Shown here in pieces: positions 60,523 through 64,000 of a stretch of 64,000 nucleotides of DNA (positions are counted from its first letter, which is position 1; each line of letters starts with the position of its first letter). The stretch comes from Flavobacterium panacis (GTDB lineage Bacteria > Bacteroidota > Bacteroidia > Flavobacteriales > Flavobacteriaceae). Below the pieces are notes generated by a model. That model worked only from the letters and a program-made list of their open reading frames with translations. It made no database searches and was not told where the DNA came from. The DNA lies in contig NZ_JANKMS010000012.1 in assembly GCF_024649945.1 (NCBI RefSeq), positions 97,211 through 161,210 on the forward strand, read 5' to 3'. The translations under genes and the position numbers were made by a program.

Positions 60523-61284
60523 TTAAATAATTTTCTTGATTACACGAAGTTTGTGAGTATGTTTATTTATTTCAGGATTGTAAATTCCAGTATGGTCCAA
60601 ACGGTCAATACGTACTTTTCCACTTGCGTGGATGATGTAATTATTGTCCATAATGATTCCTACATGTGTAATATTTCCTTCGTCGTTATCAAAGAAAGCC
60701 AAATCACCAGGTTCGCATTCTTCAATAAAACTTAAAGGGTCGCCTTCAAGTGCTTGTTGTGAAGCATCACGATGAATTTTGTAACCGTTTAATTTGTAAA
60801 CCATTTGGGTAAAACCAGAACAGTCAATACCAAAAGGTGTTTTTCCGCCCCATAAATAGGGAGCATTCAAATACATAAAAGCCGTTTTGATTAAAGCGCT
60901 TTTGGGTTTTATTCCACTGGTTTTAGTTCCTTCAAAATCAAAATTAGCGGTATTGATTTCGTTGTTATTTAAAAAGGATAAAGATGCTCCAAGCGGAATT
61001 GGTAGTAATAGGTTGTTTGGAGCTGTGATGTAATCAATCAAATCAGCATTCATGATGATTGATTCTTTGCTCAACAAATCAAATTGCTCTTTGGTAATTT
61101 CCTGATATTGCTTAGAATCTACCCATCCTTCATAATCATCAAACTGAATCCTGATTCGCGCCCATTGATTTTTACGTTCTAAAATTTCGATATGTTCGCC
61201 AAACAAAAGTTGTGTGACAATTTCACTTCTGTCGCTGGCTTCAGCTCTAACGGGTACTATGGCTAAATTGCAAATTCCAAACAT
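60523..61284 (-). CDS. NlpC/P60 family peptidase with SH3-like domains
   Basis: 253 residues. An N-terminal bacterial SH3-like part (RAEASDRSEIVTQLLFGEHI, NQWARIRIQFDDYEGWVDSK) is followed by an NlpC/P60 papain-like domain. Its triad residues are in IDCSGFTQM (Cys), ITHVGIIMD (His) and IIHASGKVR (His). These enzymes cut peptidoglycan stem peptides, usually between D-Glu and the diamino acid. No signal peptide is evident, so it may act on imported or recycled peptides. Confidence 0.9.
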   Translation of the reverse strand: MFGICNLAIVPVRAEASDRSEIVTQLLFGEHIEILERKNQWARIRIQFDDYEGWVDSKQYQEITKEQFDLLSKESIIMNADLIDYITAPNNLLLPIPLGASLSFLNNNEINTANFDFEGTKTSGIKPKSALIKTAFMYLNAPYLWGGKTPFGIDCSGFTQMVYKLNGYKIHRDASQQALEGDPLSFIEECEPGDLAFFDNDEGNITHVGIIMDNNYIIHASGKVRIDRLDHTGIYNPEINKHTHKLRVIKKII

Positions 61285-61303
61285 TTAAGGAAATTTATTA
61301 GTT

Positions 61304-61340
61304 AAAAATCAGGAGTTACATTTATAACTCCTGATTTTTT
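61304..61340. terminator. Terminator of the thiolase gene
   Basis: AAAAATCAGGAGTTA and TAACTCCTGATTTTT form a 15 bp stem with a short loop. T-rich tails are present on both sides. It is placed 14 bp after the thiolase stop codon. Confidence 0.88.
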
Positions 61341-61353
61341 GAGATATTGTTTT

Positions 61354-62532
61354 TTAAGCTCTTTCGATAACAATTGCTGATGCACCACCACCACCGTTGC
61401 AAATTGCAGCAGCTCCAGTTTTTGCATTGTTTTGTTCTAAAACATTAATTAAAGTTACGATTATACGCGCTCCAGAAGCTCCAAGAGGATGTCCTAAAGA
61501 AACTGCACCACCATTTACGTTTACTTTATCGTTATCAAGGTTTAATATTTTTGCATTGGCTAATCCAACTACAGAAAAAGCTTCGTTGAATTCGAAGAAA
61601 TCAACATCTGAAATCGAAATTCCCGCTTTGTCTAAAGCTTTTGGTAAAGCTTTTGCCGGACTTGTTGTAAACCATTTTGGTTCTTGAGCAGCATCTGCAT
61701 AGCCTTTTATGTAAGCTAGAGGTTTTAAACCTAAAGCATTTGCTTTTTCTTCAGACATTAAAACTAGAGCAGCGGCTCCGTCATTAATTGTTGATGCATT
61801 TGCAGCAGTTACAGTTCCGTCTTTTGTAAAAACGGCACTTAAAGACGGGATTTTGTCTAATTTCACATTAGTATATTCTTCGTCTTTAGCGAATATAATT
61901 GGTTCGCCACGTCTTTGCGGTACTTCAACAGGAACAACTTCATTGTCAAATTTTCCAGCGTCCCAAGCTTTTGCACTTCTCTCATAAGATTGAATTGCAA
62001 ATGCGTCTTGTTCTTCACGGCTGATTTTGTATTCAGTAGCACATAAATCAGCGCAAACTCCCATTGCGTTGTTGTCGTAAGCATCTGTCAAACCATCTTT
62101 CTGCATTCCGTCCAACATAGTTGCAGGACCAAATTTGTTTCCAGCACGCATTTGTACATAGTGAGGGATCAAACTCATGCTTTCCATTCCGCCCGCTACA
62201 ACAATTTCAGCATCTCCGCATGCAATTGCTTGTGCAGCAAACATTACGGCTTTCATTCCAGATGCACATACTTTGTTTACTGTTGTAGCAGCAACTTCGT
62301 CTGATAATCCGGCAAATAATGCAGCCTGACGTGCTGGAGCTTGTCCAACGCCCGCCTGAATTACATTTCCCATGAAAACTTCATCGACTAATTTTGGGTC
62401 AAGGTTAATTTTTGAAAGGGCTCCTTTTATAGCAGCAGCGCCTAATTTTGGTGCAGGTACAGTTGATAACCCGCCCATGAAACTTCCGATAGGTGTTCTA
62501 ACGGCAGAAACGATAACAACTCTTTTGTTCAT
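61354..62532 (-). CDS. Acetyl-CoA C-acyltransferase (thiolase)
   Basis: 392 residues, full length. The acyl-accepting Cys89 is in NKVCASGMKAV, the His in NEAFSVVGLAN is at about 345, GGAVSLGHPLGASGARI is the substrate-binding loop and AICNGGGGASA supplies the second Cys. It either condenses two acetyl-CoA or cleaves 3-ketoacyl-CoA. The sequence style (VVIVSAVRTPIGSFMGGLST) is closest to acetyl-CoA acetyltransferases. No other fatty-acid gene is next to it. Confidence 0.93.
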   Translation of the reverse strand: MNKRVVIVSAVRTPIGSFMGGLSTVPAPKLGAAAIKGALSKINLDPKLVDEVFMGNVIQAGVGQAPARQAALFAGLSDEVAATTVNKVCASGMKAVMFAAQAIACGDAEIVVAGGMESMSLIPHYVQMRAGNKFGPATMLDGMQKDGLTDAYDNNAMGVCADLCATEYKISREEQDAFAIQSYERSAKAWDAGKFDNEVVPVEVPQRRGEPIIFAKDEEYTNVKLDKIPSLSAVFTKDGTVTAANASTINDGAAALVLMSEEKANALGLKPLAYIKGYADAAQEPKWFTTSPAKALPKALDKAGISISDVDFFEFNEAFSVVGLANAKILNLDNDKVNVNGGAVSLGHPLGASGARIIVTLINVLEQNNAKTGAAAICNGGGGASAIVIERA

Positions 62533-62708
62533 TTTCTGTTTAATAATAGTTAGTAAGCAAATTTAATGTTTATTTGAATAAATTCAAATTTTGTATTGAA
62601 TAGGGTGAATTTTAAATTTAAGGTGAAATTTTTGTTAATTCTATTCGTTTGATTGTGAAGTGGTTTTGAAAAAAGATCAAAAAAAACTAAAAAAACTCAA
62701 AAAAAAGC

Positions 62709-62739
62709 TTGTGAGATATGGAATGTTGTTATACATTTG
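62709..62739 (+). promoter_or_regulatory. Promoter of the tRNA cluster
   Basis: TTG at 62709-62711 and TACATTTG at 62732-62739 are separated by 20 bp, close to the Bacteroidetes -33/-7 consensus. They lie 33 bp before the first tRNA. Confidence 0.65.
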
Positions 62740-62771
62740 CACTCGCAAAACGGAAGCAATTCCTTGAGCAA

Positions 62772-62855
62772 GGAGAGGTGCCAGAGCGGTAATGGAGCAG
62801 ATTGCTAATCTGTCGACGGGTAACCGTCGCCAGGGTTCGAGTCCCTGTCTCTCCG
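62772..62855 (+). tRNA. tRNA-Ser (anticodon GCT)
   Basis: A class II tRNA with a long variable arm (GTCGACGGGTAACCGTCGC). The acceptor stem is GGAGAGG with TCTCTCC. The anticodon loop ATTGCTAAT gives GCT, reading AGC/AGT codons. The T arm is GGGTTCGAGTCCC. CCA is not encoded. Confidence 0.97.
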
Positions 62856-62868
62856 CTTAATTTTGCCT

Positions 62869-62943
62869 CGGGGTGTAGCGTAGCCCGGTTATCGCGCCTG
62901 CTTTGGGAGCAGGAGGTCGCAGGTTCGAATCCTGCCACCCCGA
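62869..62943 (+). tRNA. tRNA-Pro (anticodon TGG)
   Basis: The acceptor is CGGGGTG with CACCCCG, the anticodon arm CCTGC-TTTGGGA-GCAGG has TGG, and the T arm is CAGGTTCGAATCCTG. CCA is not encoded. It lies 13 bp after tRNA-Ser. Confidence 0.97.
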
Positions 62944-62959
62944 CTACAATTGAAATAAT

Positions 62960-63033
<74 letters not shown>

Positions 63034-63037
63034 CAAT

Positions 63038-63064
63038 AAGCCATTCTTTAGGAATGGCTTTTTT
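63038..63064 (+). terminator. Terminator after the first three tRNAs
   Basis: AAGCCATTC and GAATGGCTT form a 9 bp stem followed by a T run. Confidence 0.88.
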
Positions 63065-63114
63065 GTTTTTATGTAACAAGTTTTGATTTCTTTTCTAAGA
63101 AATTTTACAGTAAT

Positions 63115-63188
63115 GGTTCCATAGCTCAGCTGGATAGAGCAACGCACTTCTAATGCGTAGGTCGAAGGTTCGAATCCTTCTGGGATCA
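63115..63188 (+). tRNA. tRNA-Arg (anticodon TCT), copy 2
   Basis: It is nearly identical to copy 1 in the D arm and T arm. The acceptor (GGTTCCA with TGGGATC) and anticodon stem (ACGCA with TGCGT) differ, both compensated. The anticodon is again TCT. It has its own terminator. Confidence 0.96.
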
Positions 63189-63190
63189 CA

Positions 63191-63218
63191 AAAGCCACTC
63201 AGATCGAGTGGCTTTTTT
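63191..63218 (+). terminator. Terminator after the last tRNA
   Basis: AAAGCCACTC and GAGTGGCTTT form a 10 bp stem followed by a T run. Confidence 0.9.
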
Positions 63219-63508
63219 TGTTTGAATGGTTTTCAGTTTTGTTTTTGGAGATTTTTAAATAATTGATTGTGTGGTTTGGATTGGTGAAGTGTTTGTTTGG
63301 TGATTGAGGTTTTATGTTCTTTTTTTGTTGGTAGGGAGTTGTTTGGGTAGGTTTTTATTTGTTATTGGCTTTTAATGGTAAATAAAATTGTGCTATAATT
63401 ACGAAGGGGAGTGTGGGATTGTGATGAAGTTTTGTTTCTTTTGGTTTTAAGTGGTGTGGTTTTCTTGCTGGCTTGAGGTGGTTTGGTGATTGGTTGGAAA
63501 AAAAGTTT
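63219..63508. other. Gene-free, C-poor G/T-rich stretch
   Basis: About 290 bp in which C is very rare on the plus strand while G and T dominate (for example GTGTGGTTTGGATTGGTGAA). No frame looks coding, and no repeat unit or stable hairpin stands out. The composition is unlike the rest of the window. Confidence 0.6.
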
Positions 63509-63622
63509 ATGGGCTGCGTTCGAGTCGACGAACTAATGGTAATAAGTCTGATCTTCGGTCACCAAGCAAAACTAAAAAGCATCGAAATCACCAAAGAAGT
63601 AATAGATACTTTAAATCAGTAA
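63509..63622 (+). CDS. Possible 37-residue ORF or gene remnant
   Basis: ATG to TAA reads MGCVRVDELMVISLIFGHQA and then KLKSIEITKEVIDTLNQ. The base composition here is more balanced than just upstream, which could mean a fragment of an older gene. I do not recognise it and see no ribosome-binding site. Confidence 0.2.
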   Translation: MGCVRVDELMVISLIFGHQAKLKSIEITKEVIDTLNQ

Positions 63623-63682
63623 TACATATTATATAATATAGCTTTTTGCTCTATTGTATATAATAGAGTAATTCTCATTTCC

Positions 63683-63713
63683 AACCCGACAAGTTTCTAA
63701 AATCTGTCGGGTT
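63683..63713. terminator. Hairpin AACCCGACA / TGTCGGGTT
   Basis: A 9 bp stem with a 13-base loop, followed on the plus strand by TTGTTTTTAT. It looks like an intrinsic terminator but has no clear gene upstream. A second short hairpin (CTCTATTGTATATAATAGAG) is at about 63650-63669. Confidence 0.55.
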
Positions 63714-63835
63714 TGTTTTTATAGATATATAATATATAGGTACAGTTTATCAGGCTGAGCGCAGCGAAGCCTTTTATTTTTGGAATTTGGAATTTCTAAA
63801 ATTGGAATTTTAATAATAATTAGGAGCAATTTCCT

Positions 63836-63903
63836 GCTATCCGCTGCAATCTTTTGTTTTGAACCCCAAAACAAAAGGATTTCCGCTTCTATCGGGGCTA
63901 GGG
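63836..63903 (-). repeat. GC-rich GGGATAGGAG...GGATAGCCCG repeat, copy 3 (partial)
   Basis: Read on the minus strand it gives CCCGATAGAAGCGGAAATCC, then TTTTGTTTTGGGGTTCAAAA, then GATTGCAGCGGATAGCAGG. It matches the centre of copy 2, where the stem loop has changed but stays paired. Confidence 0.75.
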
Positions 63904-64000
63904 GATGGGTTTCCAGAAGAGGGAGAAGGGGGAAACTTTGCATTTTTAAAGATTTAGGGAATTAAAAACGACGGAGTGGAGGCTTTGCGGACTTGAATTC

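Noticed and set aside
63719..63965. Open frames of 60-75 codons on both strands near the window end
   Set aside because: They run through a dispersed GC-rich repeat, have no recognisable domain and no start signal.

Overview
The window is a 64 kb piece of chromosome from a member of the Bacteroidetes, most probably Flavobacterium or a close relative. The base composition is AT-rich. There is a SusC/SusD pair, and Rho carries the long low-complexity insert typical of the phylum. Several promoters match the Bacteroidetes form TTTG-N19-TAnnTTTG, starts often lack Shine-Dalgarno sequences, and the intergenic palindromes look like those common in Flavobacterium. I saw no prophage, insertion sequence, CRISPR array or rRNA operon.

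Layout. 0-7 kb: rho, an M28 peptidase lipoprotein, a DUF3667 membrane protein, a dienelactone hydrolase-like protein, and an Lrp-type regulator divergent from ornithine aminotransferase (rocD). 7-19.5 kb: a leftward operon of susC, susD, two tandem sulfatases, a 39-residue membrane peptide, a fatty-acid-hydroxylase-type membrane enzyme, a secreted rhodanese/thioredoxin protein and a third sulfatase. In front of susC is an 11-codon ORF (MKTMQSCCCK) followed by strong hairpins. This suggests cysteine-responsive control of sulfate-ester scavenging and is the most novel-looking item here.

20.4-46.7 kb: a nitrate/nitrite assimilation island. A rightward operon makes the molybdenum cofactor and siroheme (moeA, mobA, SUMT, moaD, moeB, moaE, moaCB fusion, moaA). 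Leftward genes encode a one-polypeptide nitrate reductase/NADH reductase, a rubredoxin-tailed nitrite/sulfite-reductase-like protein, a porin, NarK, a NarL-type regulator, a NarX-like kinase, DUF4202, NirD and NirB. An FNR-like regulator is encoded divergently from the nitrate reductase. The promoters of moeA, the nitrate reductase, narK and nirB share an ATAAGTAT-N2-ATACTTAT-like palindrome, or half of it, abutting the -7 box. TACGTA-type sites occur near narK, nirB and the response regulator gene. Together the genes would import nitrate, reduce it to ammonium and build the needed cofactors. The island is interrupted by a methyltransferase, a frameshifted SIR2-domain gene and a small secreted protein (33.8-36.6 kb).

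46.9-62.5 kb: assorted genes (META-domain lipoprotein, a small membrane/SRPBCC/YCII/Crp cluster, DUF2130, LysR, methyltransferase, DUF3291, monooxygenase-like, NAD(P)H oxidoreductase, aldo/keto reductase, AraC, two paralogous SUKH-type proteins, NlpC/P60, thiolase) with many intergenic repeats. The two SUKH genes lie in a tandem duplication that copied the 3' end of the neighbouring araC gene. 62.7-63.2 kb: tRNA-Ser(GCT), tRNA-Pro(TGG) and two tRNA-Arg(TCT). 63.2-64 kb: essentially gene-free, with a strikingly C-poor, G/T-rich stretch and repeats.

At least five families of dispersed intergenic palindromes (60-140 bp) occur across the window. All functional calls come from reading motifs in the translations; no database search was possible.
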